Shown piece after piece: positions 55,724-64,000 of a DNA stretch of 64,000 nucleotides. The notes beneath the pieces were generated by a model, which did not search any database, was not told the DNA's origin, and was given only the letters and a program-made list of their open reading frames with translations. This DNA is from Pichia kudriavzevii. Taxonomy: Eukaryota; Ascomycota; Pichiomycetes; Pichiales; Pichiaceae. Numbering within the stretch: position 1 is the stretch's first letter; the number at the start of each line of letters is the position of its first letter. The DNA lies in NCBI RefSeq assembly GCF_003054445.1, contig NC_042507.1:2294001-2358000 (forward strand). Direction: 5' to 3'. The position numbers and the translations under genes are program-made.

Positions 55724-58700
55724 TTAATTGAAAAGTGTTGGATCTTTGCTATCGTCTCTCTGTTTCGACCCATTACTATTGAACAAATTCAGATCTTCAA
55801 GATTAGAGGGGAAATTCATTTCATCTGAATACATATTGAATGCAGGAGTTGGAACTGAATTAACAGGTGTTATGGAAGGGATAGTAAACCCTTCAGTACT
55901 AAATGAAGACGTGCCCATTTGATCAGTAGCTTTAGAAATTGACGTATCATTCACTGGGGACGTCTCAATCGTGCCACTGGGTACTATGTCATTCATGGCT
56001 CTCTCGAATCGTCTCTTTTCATCGCTAATGTTGAATTTTACATAGTTGAAATTATTCCCCACATCATAATTAAACAGACCTTGAGAAACAGCAGCACATT
56101 TCATCTTCTCACTATCATCCATCATCTCGTTAAGCACATCATTAAAATTATCAGATATTAAGTCATCCAAATCAACATCTTTATTGTTGATATCCATTTG
56201 AATATTATCTGGTACAACGGTATCCATGAAATTATCCATATAATCATCGATTGAAAAATTGTTCACAGCGTATGTTTTCCCTGGTCGTGATTCGTAGCTT
56301 CTATCCGTACTGCTACTAGTATAATTATCGGTGCGGCTGAGATAGTTTGAATCTGCTGTTGATCCGTTAGATACTAGCTCCGGCGTAACTTCTTCTTCAG
56401 GAGAAACCAGTTGCGGATTTAAATACACTGAACATTCTTCTATGCTTTTCTCTTTGAAAAAATTGATGAACATCTTAATAACCATTGAAATTCTCCAAGA
56501 TGAATAGCATTCTGACCTTAAAGAGTGATTGAAAAAAAACAAGCTTTTGACTCTTTGAAATAATAAAAAGCAAAATTCATTTTCTGGCTTTTTATCTTTG
56601 AATTCGTATTCCATGTTGAACCATTTGAGTGCAACTGTTGCATCAATTGTATTGCTAAAATTTGTCATCATCGTTGCAACAGAGTTGTTATTTTCTGCGA
56701 AGTCTCTTAAAAAAATAGAACACAAGAAAAAAAATGCACGAAAGAATGAACATTGGATTCTGCTTAGCACAAAATAATCACATTTAGCTGAAAATGCTTT
56801 CAATGCCTTATATTGTTTGGAATCGCCATCCAGAGTAACAGACTGGGTCATATACTTGGTATAATCATGGTTGATTTTCAATATTGTTAAACATGTTTCA
56901 ATTGCTCTCACGTTACAGCTTGAGTATTTCAGACTTTTGCGCTTCAATGTTTCCTGTGTACTGTGGAAATCGTTAGAACCTCCATTTGCATGTTCAGAAT
57001 TATCTTTATTTTCAACCTTTTCATCTTGATCATTCAAATAAATCAAATAATAAAATCCACTTACGTAAGTTTGTAACATTAATCTAATTTCAAACTTTCT
57101 AATTTTTGGAACACCGTATAGGCTTTCCAAATCATTGGCACTGGTAGAATCATACAAGTATTCCCAGAAGCTTGGAATTCTGTGATCAATAAAATCTTGA
57201 ATTTTTCTAACTGATTCAATTAATTTCGTTTTAGTTGTCGAACCGCTAAAATTCTGAAACTGGTTCAATGCCTCTCTAACTAATTTGATGGCTTGGTACT
57301 CTAATGCGATGTCTTTATTAATAGCATCTTCAACGACTAAACGTTTTATCTCTTCGCCTGATTGTGAAACCTTTATTCCCTTCTTGAAGTCCATCAAAAG
57401 TCTACTGTTATCGTGCGATAATGTTGGTAACTTTATATCATATTCATAATCTGATATTATTAGGGGACAGCCACATTCAAATGCATTATTGACATCAAGT
57501 GAAAGCAACTTGTAAAAAATTCTCCTCCATACTGTATTTTCCCGTGGATCACAGAAAACTTGTGGGAAATTAGAAGGATCTCTATTAATACCAAAAGATC
57601 TGCACATTTGGATAATTAGTGCAAGTGTTAATGATTGTTCTCTATTTTCTTCATGCATTTCAGGAGCATAAACATGATATAATCTCAAGAAAGTCAACAC
57701 CTGAACGTTTCTTAGAGTAATTTTTTTGAAAATACTATCTTCACCTGGGATAGCCATTAACAAGCTTCTTGCAAGAAGGATAAAGTCCGAGTCGATTCTG
57801 ATTCCACTTTTTATCATTGCAATGAGAAAATCGCTACCGATAGACTTATTGTCCTCCCCGTAATCTTTAACATTAACTGACAAGTAAGCATACCTCAATA
57901 TAACCAAAAGTAAACTGATAATAGAAGCATTCTGGAAATGTGTGATTCCAAGTTTACAACCACCATTGGGAGTTGAAATCAAAACGTAACTAAGTTCTTC
58001 TCGAAAAATTTCTTCATTAATCAGGGGTATTAACGGATAAACATATTTGAAAAACTGATCAACGAGAATATTAACCACATACAATGGGGGTAATTTATCA
58101 TTTATCGTTTCAATGATACCAAGCAAAAGTTTAGTTTCAGAATTTGTCAGTACTTTATTTTTAATGGGTATATTGCTATCCTCCAACTGGCAAACTTCAT
58201 TTGCTGATAGCTGATTATTAAGTATGGTTCGTAAATGATTGCCAGCAAAGTCAGCACCATGCTCTGAAGCCTTAGTTTTCAGCAAATTTTGATATTGTTC
58301 GTAAACTGCCAAGTGTTTTTTTCTCTGATATTCCATTAGTTGATTTAGCTGCTTATCTCTGCTCATAAACGTAATATATGATGTTGTTCCTGAATGTAAG
58401 ATCTTATTCTCTTTGATCATCATGGTATCAAATTTCTCTGTCAACGAAATAATCTGGTCCTCATCATTGTCTTTGACGAGATCATTTCGATCTAATTGCG
58501 GCATCATATGGTAATAACTTGAAATGTCAATGTTGTTTATTTGTAATATCTTTTCTAGCTTATTGATATGTAGCTTCAATTTGATGATTTCATTGTTCAA
58601 GTTTACCCTTGGCGTTCTCTTTGGAGCATCTTTTGGCGAAGATGCATATATACACAACTGAGGATGCTTAGCCTTCTCGCAATTAGAGCAGGGTTTTTGA

Positions 58701-58798
58701 CGGTCACATTTTAATTTTCGTTTCCTGCAATATTCGCATGAAGTAGGTACCCTATTTCGAGTCTTTTTGACTTTATGTTGGTTCTTTTGTTCACTCAT
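55724..58798 (-). CDS. Zn2Cys6 transcription factor, Hap1-like family
   Basis: 1024 residues. The zinc cluster is TSCEYCRKRKLKCD and RQKPCSNCEKAKHPQLCIY, followed by a coiled-coil dimer segment (LKLHINKLEKILQ). LVDQFFKYVYPLIPLINEEIF corresponds to a block in S. cerevisiae Hap1. The fungal middle-homology region runs to about residue 700; the C-terminal 200 residues are acidic and Asn/Asp/Ser-rich, likely an activation domain. The heme-regulatory KCPVDH-type repeats of Hap1 are absent, so heme sensing is not expected. It could be one of several Hap1-related regulators. It is convergent with GCN4 (215 bp). Confidence 0.85.
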   Translation of the reverse strand: MSEQKNQHKVKKTRNRVPTSCEYCRKRKLKCDRQKPCSNCEKAKHPQLCIYASSPKDAPKRTPRVNLNNEIIKLKLHINKLEKILQINNIDISSYYHMMPQLDRNDLVKDNDEDQIISLTEKFDTMMIKENKILHSGTTSYITFMSRDKQLNQLMEYQRKKHLAVYEQYQNLLKTKASEHGADFAGNHLRTILNNQLSANEVCQLEDSNIPIKNKVLTNSETKLLLGIIETINDKLPPLYVVNILVDQFFKYVYPLIPLINEEIFREELSYVLISTPNGGCKLGITHFQNASIISLLLVILRYAYLSVNVKDYGEDNKSIGSDFLIAMIKSGIRIDSDFILLARSLLMAIPGEDSIFKKITLRNVQVLTFLRLYHVYAPEMHEENREQSLTLALIIQMCRSFGINRDPSNFPQVFCDPRENTVWRRIFYKLLSLDVNNAFECGCPLIISDYEYDIKLPTLSHDNSRLLMDFKKGIKVSQSGEEIKRLVVEDAINKDIALEYQAIKLVREALNQFQNFSGSTTKTKLIESVRKIQDFIDHRIPSFWEYLYDSTSANDLESLYGVPKIRKFEIRLMLQTYVSGFYYLIYLNDQDEKVENKDNSEHANGGSNDFHSTQETLKRKSLKYSSCNVRAIETCLTILKINHDYTKYMTQSVTLDGDSKQYKALKAFSAKCDYFVLSRIQCSFFRAFFFLCSIFLRDFAENNNSVATMMTNFSNTIDATVALKWFNMEYEFKDKKPENEFCFLLFQRVKSLFFFNHSLRSECYSSWRISMVIKMFINFFKEKSIEECSVYLNPQLVSPEEEVTPELVSNGSTADSNYLSRTDNYTSSSTDRSYESRPGKTYAVNNFSIDDYMDNFMDTVVPDNIQMDINNKDVDLDDLISDNFNDVLNEMMDDSEKMKCAAVSQGLFNYDVGNNFNYVKFNISDEKRRFERAMNDIVPSGTIETSPVNDTSISKATDQMGTSSFSTEGFTIPSITPVNSVPTPAFNMYSDEMNFPSNLEDLNLFNSNGSKQRDDSKDPTLFN

Positions 58799-59055
58799 TG
58801 ATCACAAGTATATAAATAAGTGTCAGATTCGTGATGCTTCCCTTCTCCAGAATCTTTATAACCAAAGAGAAGCTACTTATAGTATTGGTGTTGCTAATTG
58901 CAATTATAATTAGTAGGTGATGACGTTTGAGAGCTAAAAGTGTATAACCTATAACTTGTTCAGTATTGAAAGATAAGATTATCTAGGGTGGCAAAAAGGA
59001 ATGGAACTTTTCAAATTTAGAAAAAAACAATCAAAAAATATGTGATCTGGGTTTT

Positions 59056-59127
59056 TGAGAGGTACGGGATTCGAACCCATGTCGCCACCTTGGAAGGGTG
59101 GCATGCTAACCACTACACTAACCTCCC
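59056..59127 (-). tRNA. tRNA-Gly (anticodon UCC)
   Basis: 72 nt on the minus strand. Acceptor stem GGGAGGT pairs with ACCTCTC (one G-U), discriminator A. The anticodon stem CCACC/GGTGG encloses CTTCCAA, giving UCC. The B box GGTTCGAATCC is canonical. No intron. An A-rich stretch downstream on the plus strand (59020-59040) would supply the T-run terminator. Confidence 0.96.
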
Positions 59128-59540
59128 AAATCACATTGTCTGTTTTTTTTGGCTAATTCACACCGGTAAGGTTTCGTGTTTCCTATTATTATCATTTTTT
59201 AAAATGTGTATGGATGTTAAGATACGTTATCAATTTGGCCCCTTGTCATCACATTTTTTTAGCAAACAGTATTATAAGGACCAATAAAACAAAAAGACAA
59301 AAGTATTAAAGAAAAACTCACAGAAATAAGACAAACCACCCGTGCACCAAGGAATTATGAAGTATAATTTGCTGAGCCTACAAAATTGTTCAGTGGTTGT
59401 TTACATAGCGAACACAAAGAATCGTTTAATTTTGTATGGAAATAGAGTACAACAGTCCAACAGTGGAGCCTTAACAATTTTACTTATTGTAATTTCACGG
59501 GACACAGAATAATATCTACTTACTGTCAGTATCATCGAAC
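59128..59540. other. Intergenic region between tRNA-Gly and the next gene
   Basis: 413 bp, AT-rich, no ORF or element recognised. Confidence 0.5.
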
Positions 59541-60764
59541 ATGATGTTTGACTTTATTTGGTATTTATTGTCACCCTTTACAATGATTTCGTTCCCTTCA
59601 TCAAGAGGTAATGATCACTCAAAAGGGAATGATATAAATATCGGGGCAGTTAATAACAGCAAAAACAACAACAACATTGGTAATAGTGGCAATTCTGCTG
59701 TAAGTTCACAACCTAACTTTAAGTTTGACAAGCCAACTCTAAAGTCTGTAAACATACCTTATTATTTTCAAGGTGAAAATGAGGATTCAATAGCATTACA
59801 AATTAAGTCTATGTTTTATGTTTATCATAGATTCAAGATTTCTCGATTACAACCTTTTCTAAAATACAATGATATGAACGACCAAATGGATTTTGATTAT
59901 TTTTATCCAACCTATGATATGCAACCCAATCATATGAAAAAATCTACCGAAAAAGTCATTTTGAATGACAAGCTTGATACCATCTACAATGTACATCATT
60001 TCAAATCCCAGTTATTGAATGATCCGTACAGAGTCCTATTTGATTACGTCAAAAACAAGTTTAGATCTTTACTGATAATATCTGATTATCCAAATGATAT
60101 AAGCGATGTACCAACTTTGTATCCATCTTCCTACAGGTTTTTGGTATTGAAGCCTAATGATCCAGTGGATAGATACATTGAGGTGCTAGTTCGGCAGTCT
60201 GGTATTTACAGCGAACATAAAGTTAGTAGGAGCAAGAGGGTTGAACTATTACTGAAGATAATTTCAAAACAAAGAAAAATTTCGAATCCTGATAATGAGG
60301 AAAATTTTGAGTTTAGTAGAGATGATAGATCGAACATAATAAGACTTTATGTTCAAAGGTTGGCATTACATGTGCAAATACATAGGCTATTCAAAGCCAC
60401 TCTAAAGTCTAAGGAGAGAGAACGAAAGAATAATTTGCATAGGTTTACCCATGAAAAAAACATCCAATCCTATAAGAGCCTTACATCGGAAAGATCCCGG
60501 TTGCATCTCATTCCAGGATCGTCGCCGATAAAAGGAGGAAACAATGATGCCATTACAATCATGGATATAAATGATTCATGCGTGAACAATTCAACTGACA
60601 ACTTATACTATTCTGACACTGCAGACTCTCAAGCTTCAAGCAGCACAAGTAGCATTAATTTCACAAAACTTTTTACTCATGAAGAAAAGGAGGTGTTTTA
60701 TGAGCAAAGTAAAATGGCTGTTAGGATTAGAATAGAGAGAGAAAGGAGCTCTTTGTTATTCTAA
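59541..60764 (+). CDS. Unknown protein with N-terminal hydrophobic segment
   Basis: 407 residues starting MMFDFIWYLLSPFTMISF, one short hydrophobic stretch that may anchor the protein. An Asn-rich stretch (NNSKNNNNIGNSGN) follows. The middle (about 70-290) looks folded and conserved, with VNIPYYFQGENEDSIALQIK, YVYHRFKISRLQPFLKY and YRFLVLKPNDPVDRYIE. The C-terminal third is Ser/Asn-rich and ends RIRIERERSSLLF. I do not recognise the family, and no enzyme motif is visible. Its neighbours (tRNA-Gly and MED20) give no hint. Confidence 0.75.
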   Translation: MMFDFIWYLLSPFTMISFPSSRGNDHSKGNDINIGAVNNSKNNNNIGNSGNSAVSSQPNFKFDKPTLKSVNIPYYFQGENEDSIALQIKSMFYVYHRFKISRLQPFLKYNDMNDQMDFDYFYPTYDMQPNHMKKSTEKVILNDKLDTIYNVHHFKSQLLNDPYRVLFDYVKNKFRSLLIISDYPNDISDVPTLYPSSYRFLVLKPNDPVDRYIEVLVRQSGIYSEHKVSRSKRVELLLKIISKQRKISNPDNEENFEFSRDDRSNIIRLYVQRLALHVQIHRLFKATLKSKERERKNNLHRFTHEKNIQSYKSLTSERSRLHLIPGSSPIKGGNNDAITIMDINDSCVNNSTDNLYYSDTADSQASSSTSSINFTKLFTHEEKEVFYEQSKMAVRIRIERERSSLLF

Positions 60765-60954
60765 CTTCAGCTTGAACTAATAATGAAAAAAAAAACTGTT
60801 ATTTTTTGTATGATATCCAACTTTATTTAAGATACTTTTTTTTTGGTTTTGTTTTACTTTTCTTGAATTACATTCCTTTACCTTAACTTTTATCTCGTCA
60901 TGGCATATTCATATATATATAGATGATTTATAACACTAAGTTCAGCAAAACATG

Positions 60955-62037
60955 TCACATCTGTAGCGCATCACAATACTGTTGGCATAAGTCACTTAGA
61001 TAGTCCAACTTAGAATCACTTAAGACGTTAAAGCATAAATTACCATCTGGAAAATTGTAGGTTGAAATCAAAGATTTAATCATTGCTATACTTCTAGTGA
61101 ACCTCATAATCAATTTGTTTTTTCTCTCAGTTTCAGGAATATTTTTTAATTCGTTGTCAATCTCCAATTTTTCCATTTCCTCATCAAGGTGTTCAATTTC
61201 AATTAAGAACCCCTTAAATAATCCATGCAATAGACAGTTTATAGTTCTTAGCTTGAACTTTTCTGACGTTTTAGTTTTTCCTGATTCGTTGGTACTAGCT
61301 TTTGTGCTATTATTAGGTTCAGCTTGAGTTATATCTTCCTCAAGCTCGGCATTCAAAATATAACCTAATCCACTTTGACCACGAATTGTCTGTTTTAATG
61401 TCCATAAGCTTTGTAATCTTGAAACTAGCATGAATTCTAGATTCTCTTTTGTCTGGGGATGTAAGTTATTACAGCACCCATTTTGTATATGCTTGAGCAG
61501 CTTCTTACGCCTTTTCATCTCGCCAAGTGATTTTGCCTCATGATTACTGAAAAGTAAATCATCATCTATATCTGTTAATGGTGATATTGCAGTGCTTTGA
61601 TTTGTAATTTGATGCTCTATGCCTGACATCTCAACATCTTTGACATCCTCACTATGATCCTTTGCCTCAGCGTTTGAGTCCTTAGGTTCGTCATCCCTAT
61701 AATAATTTAGTCCTTTAGTGGTGAAGGATTCCAAACTGGATAGAATATTCGTCGAGTTAGGAACACAGGTCACTACACTTTTGTGATTATTTATGATACT
61801 TATCATTTTGTTTCCTCCTTCCTCATTTAAATATGATAATTGCAAAGTATACATATATCGATTCGGAACTTGGTTGGGTTCTGTTGTCAATGGTTTGCTG
61901 AATTTATTATTCAAGAAAATACCAAGCTCAAATTCCCATGATGGTAGAGTTTCCGGTAATTGATTCATTATCATGTCGTGAAACTGCGTTATTGTCGTCG
62001 GTGATGCATTGTTGACAAACAGAACTGCGGTAACCAT
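60955..62037 (-). CDS. MED20: Mediator head subunit Med20 (Srb2), enlarged
   Basis: 360 residues against 210 in S. cerevisiae. The start TAVLFVNNASPTTITQFHD matches SAVIFVERATPATLTELKD of Srb2. LVSRLQSLWTLKQTIRGQSG, FKGFLIEIEHLDEEM and the end LCQQYCDALQM align with the rest of the fold. The extra residues are two polar insertions, about 105-190 (acidic, Ser/Asp-rich) and about 235-260. Med20 pairs with Med18 in the movable jaw of the Mediator head. It is divergent from PRP9. Confidence 0.88.
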   Translation of the reverse strand: MVTAVLFVNNASPTTITQFHDMIMNQLPETLPSWEFELGIFLNNKFSKPLTTEPNQVPNRYMYTLQLSYLNEEGGNKMISIINNHKSVVTCVPNSTNILSSLESFTTKGLNYYRDDEPKDSNAEAKDHSEDVKDVEMSGIEHQITNQSTAISPLTDIDDDLLFSNHEAKSLGEMKRRKKLLKHIQNGCCNNLHPQTKENLEFMLVSRLQSLWTLKQTIRGQSGLGYILNAELEEDITQAEPNNSTKASTNESGKTKTSEKFKLRTINCLLHGLFKGFLIEIEHLDEEMEKLEIDNELKNIPETERKNKLIMRFTRSIAMIKSLISTYNFPDGNLCFNVLSDSKLDYLSDLCQQYCDALQM

Positions 62038-62224
62038 CTTACTACTTTGCAGCTTTCAAATGTTCTCGATGACTTTGTAAAGTATGCAAATAAATGTGTA
62101 GTTTTAGAAAGTTATACGTGAAAGTTGCGAGGGAGTTTTCAACCTTGGTACGAAATTTATAATTCTGAATACATTTTTTTTCTTTTCTGCTTAATCCGTC
62201 AGTGACTCCGTGGAAAGAACAGCA

Positions 62225-63760
62225 ATGTACACAGAGTTAGAGCACAAAAGGCAACTTATTGAAGATTTAGAATTGATAGAACATGCAGTTATCAAGCGTA
62301 TCAGACATAATCCTCAAATATATAAACCGAGAGACACAAGGTTAAATCATGATGTGTTAATTGAAAATCCAAAGATTGACGAATCTATAACATTACTACA
62401 GCAGCATGAAGTTCAAAAACTACTAGATAAGTATGAGGCTGAACGCAAAGTGTTGCTAGAGTTGCTGAATGATGAGGACTCAATCCTTCATGATTTGAAA
62501 GTTTTGAAGGACCCCCAGTTCGAAAATGGCATATTTACCAGGTTTGTAGAAGAATGTCTCTCTATCGAACCTTCCACTACAGAAATAAAAGACCATGAAA
62601 TTTATGACATGTTCTCGAGTAATTCTGCTTATCCAGAAATTAAGAAAAAAATTAAAAGTCTTGAAAATATGGAAATTCCAGAAGATGATAAGCAATTCAA
62701 AAGATTGGTCAAGCAGCATCAGAAGAAAACAAAGACAGACAAATTTAACATTTTATGTTCCTATGCAAGTGATCTCAAACTATCTAAAATAGTCACATCT
62801 TCAGAAAGGAATGGGAAACGATTAGACTTGAAGTCATCGTATAGCGAGTTCTTGACATTGCCAAGATTTAAGCCATTAAATGAAATCCCCAAGTATAAAC
62901 ATTACCTAAAGTCACTTGGGTTAAGGGACATCAATGTACGTATTGAAACCCCGGAATATTTCAATTATCTGAAGAGGCTTTCTGATTACCTTAATGGCTA
63001 TATCCAACGTGCCTATCCATTAGTTTTACCATTAACAGACAACTCGAGACAAACACAACTCGAACGAAACACCTGTTTAGCATGTAATAAGAAGTTCAAA
63101 CTACAAACAACATATGATGCACATCTGAAAGGTAAAAAACATAAGAAGAACATGGAAAAATTCAAACCAGTGTTAGAATTAGAAAACGAGATCAATCGGT
63201 TGCTGTCTATTTTACAGAAACAATTGGATGAGACCATTAATGAGGTTGAAAGAATTGAATTATTAACCGTACGAGAACGAGAGCTTGAGAAGAATAATAA
63301 ACAAATACAATCAGATATTATTTCATTGCATTCGATTTACGGAGACCCTTCGTTGAATATAGACATTTCTGATGATGAAAATGATGATGATGACCTTGTT
63401 ACAGGTATCGAAGTGGACGGTCAGAGGATTCCATTTTGGCTATATAAATTGAAAGGATTGGGTCATGAATTCAAATGCGAAATATGTTTAGGTGTTTATC
63501 ATGGACGGGCGTCATACCTACGCCATTTCCAAGAGCAATCTCACACTGATTCTTTGAAGGATTTAGGCGTTGTGTATGGATTCGAACAATTCAAAGGTAT
63601 CGAAACGAAGGAAGGTGTATTGAAGTTATGGGATACTATAAAGCGCAAAAAAATGGAGGAAACTGCATTTTTGGAGGAAGTTGAAGAGGTAGAAGATGAA
63701 GAAGGTAATGCGATGAGTACCAAGGTCTATGAATTACTAAAGAAACAAGGGTTATTATAA
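62225..63760 (+). CDS. PRP9: SF3a complex subunit Prp9 (SF3a60)
   Basis: 511 residues from the ATG at 62225 (S. cerevisiae 530). The N-terminus TELEHKRQLIEDLELIEHAV matches the family. A first C2H2 zinc finger is NTCLACNKKFKLQTTYDAH, then a helical stretch, and a second matrin-type finger is FKCEICLGVYHGRASYLRHF with QEQSH. The YSEFLTLPRF segment is typical. It is part of U2 snRNP SF3a and is needed for prespliceosome assembly. Its stop lies 4 bp from the end of the convergent neighbour. Confidence 0.95.
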   Translation: MYTELEHKRQLIEDLELIEHAVIKRIRHNPQIYKPRDTRLNHDVLIENPKIDESITLLQQHEVQKLLDKYEAERKVLLELLNDEDSILHDLKVLKDPQFENGIFTRFVEECLSIEPSTTEIKDHEIYDMFSSNSAYPEIKKKIKSLENMEIPEDDKQFKRLVKQHQKKTKTDKFNILCSYASDLKLSKIVTSSERNGKRLDLKSSYSEFLTLPRFKPLNEIPKYKHYLKSLGLRDINVRIETPEYFNYLKRLSDYLNGYIQRAYPLVLPLTDNSRQTQLERNTCLACNKKFKLQTTYDAHLKGKKHKKNMEKFKPVLELENEINRLLSILQKQLDETINEVERIELLTVRERELEKNNKQIQSDIISLHSIYGDPSLNIDISDDENDDDDLVTGIEVDGQRIPFWLYKLKGLGHEFKCEICLGVYHGRASYLRHFQEQSHTDSLKDLGVVYGFEQFKGIETKEGVLKLWDTIKRKKMEETAFLEEVEEVEDEEGNAMSTKVYELLKKQGLL

Positions 63761-63764
63761 AAGT

Positions 63765-64000
63765 TTATGTAGAGTTAGTGATAGAATCAGGTTTATATTT
63801 CTTTAGTATATTTTCAGATTCATTCTTTAGTTGCTCGTTGTTTTTATTAATGGCATCCTTGTACAATTCCTCAACAACTTTGATGCAGGTATCAAAAACA
63901 GGAGGCCTGAACATAATCAAATAAAGAATAGGCTGAAAGCCTAATTTAGAACGAAGTGGGTCAAGACAGATCGACTTCAGTTTGCTGATTAAGGAATAAT
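63765..64000 (-). CDS. C-terminal end of an unassigned gene (right-edge partial)
   Basis: The minus-strand frame is open from the window edge to the stop complement at 63765-63767, about 77 residues. The visible part includes LDPLRSKLGFQPILYLIMFR, PPVFDTCIKVVEELYKDA and a charged helix ending KYKPDSITNST. It looks like the C-terminal end of a helical-repeat protein. I cannot name it. Confidence 0.75.
   Translation of the reverse strand, partial: YSLISKLKSICLDPLRSKLGFQPILYLIMFRPPVFDTCIKVVEELYKDAINKNNEQLKNESENILKKYKPDSITNST

Overview
This window is typical budding-yeast nuclear DNA: compact, nearly intron-free, AT-rich between genes, with 34 protein genes I accept as real (two cut by the window edges) and two tRNA genes. 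Closest matches by eye are Saccharomyces cerevisiae proteins, but a fungal sphingolipid delta-8 desaturase is present (absent from S. cerevisiae). In NEW1 a CTG codon (25567-25569) sits at a Leu of the conserved LLEL stretch, so CTG reads as Leu and this is not a CUG-Ser yeast. A Pichiaceae species of the Pichia/Issatchenkia type is my inference. I see no transposon, CRISPR array, virus-like element or horizontally acquired island.

Layout. 1-4.9 kb: the end of an acidic unknown gene, mitoribosomal MRPL28, a Ser-rich PPxY protein, then 1.3 kb of empty AT-rich DNA up to tRNA-Glu(UUC). 4.9-10 kb: a class III aminotransferase, the pfkB-like MAK32, TYW3 and an amine/imino-acid oxidase with a possible peroxisomal tail. 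10-18.4 kb: RUD3 (Golgi), GAB1 (GPI transamidase), HDA3 (deacetylase complex), AOS1 (SUMO E1) and PRP4 (splicing). 18.4-28.2 kb: isocitrate lyase ICL1 behind a 1.1 kb repeat-bearing promoter, a mitochondrial protein of possible PPR type, and the ABC-F/EF3-type factor NEW1. 28.4-43 kb: LAS21 (GPI), SDH8, NUP82, a short DPB11, ERO1, ARG81 and TAF13. 43.7-52.4 kb: the desaturase, SCY1, MIY1, PIC2, a tail-anchored cytochrome-b5-like protein and AIM41. 52.6-64 kb: RRP15, GCN4 with an upstream-ORF leader, a Hap1-like zinc-cluster factor, tRNA-Gly(UCC), an unknown protein, an enlarged MED20, PRP9 and the end of one more gene.

These are housekeeping genes in alternating orientation, not operons. Functional themes recur by chance of neighbourhood: GPI-anchor synthesis (GAB1, LAS21), splicing (PRP4, PRP9), amino-acid gene control (ARG81, GCN4), and mitochondrial upkeep (MRPL28, SDH8, PIC2, AIM41).

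The most interesting signal is the GCN4 leader. It has only three ATGs in about 570 nt, each opening a very short ORF. The first two have the three-codon form of S. cerevisiae uORF1 and uORF4, at similar distances, which suggests the reinitiation switch is conserved. Other points worth a look: Dpb11 ending right after its fourth BRCT domain, Pic2 lacking about 12 residues of a matrix loop, Med20 much longer than the yeast protein, tandem repeats in the ICL1 promoter, and a UPRE-like site upstream of ERO1. Start codons were re-chosen at the first sensible ATG wherever an open frame extended upstream through GTG or TTG.
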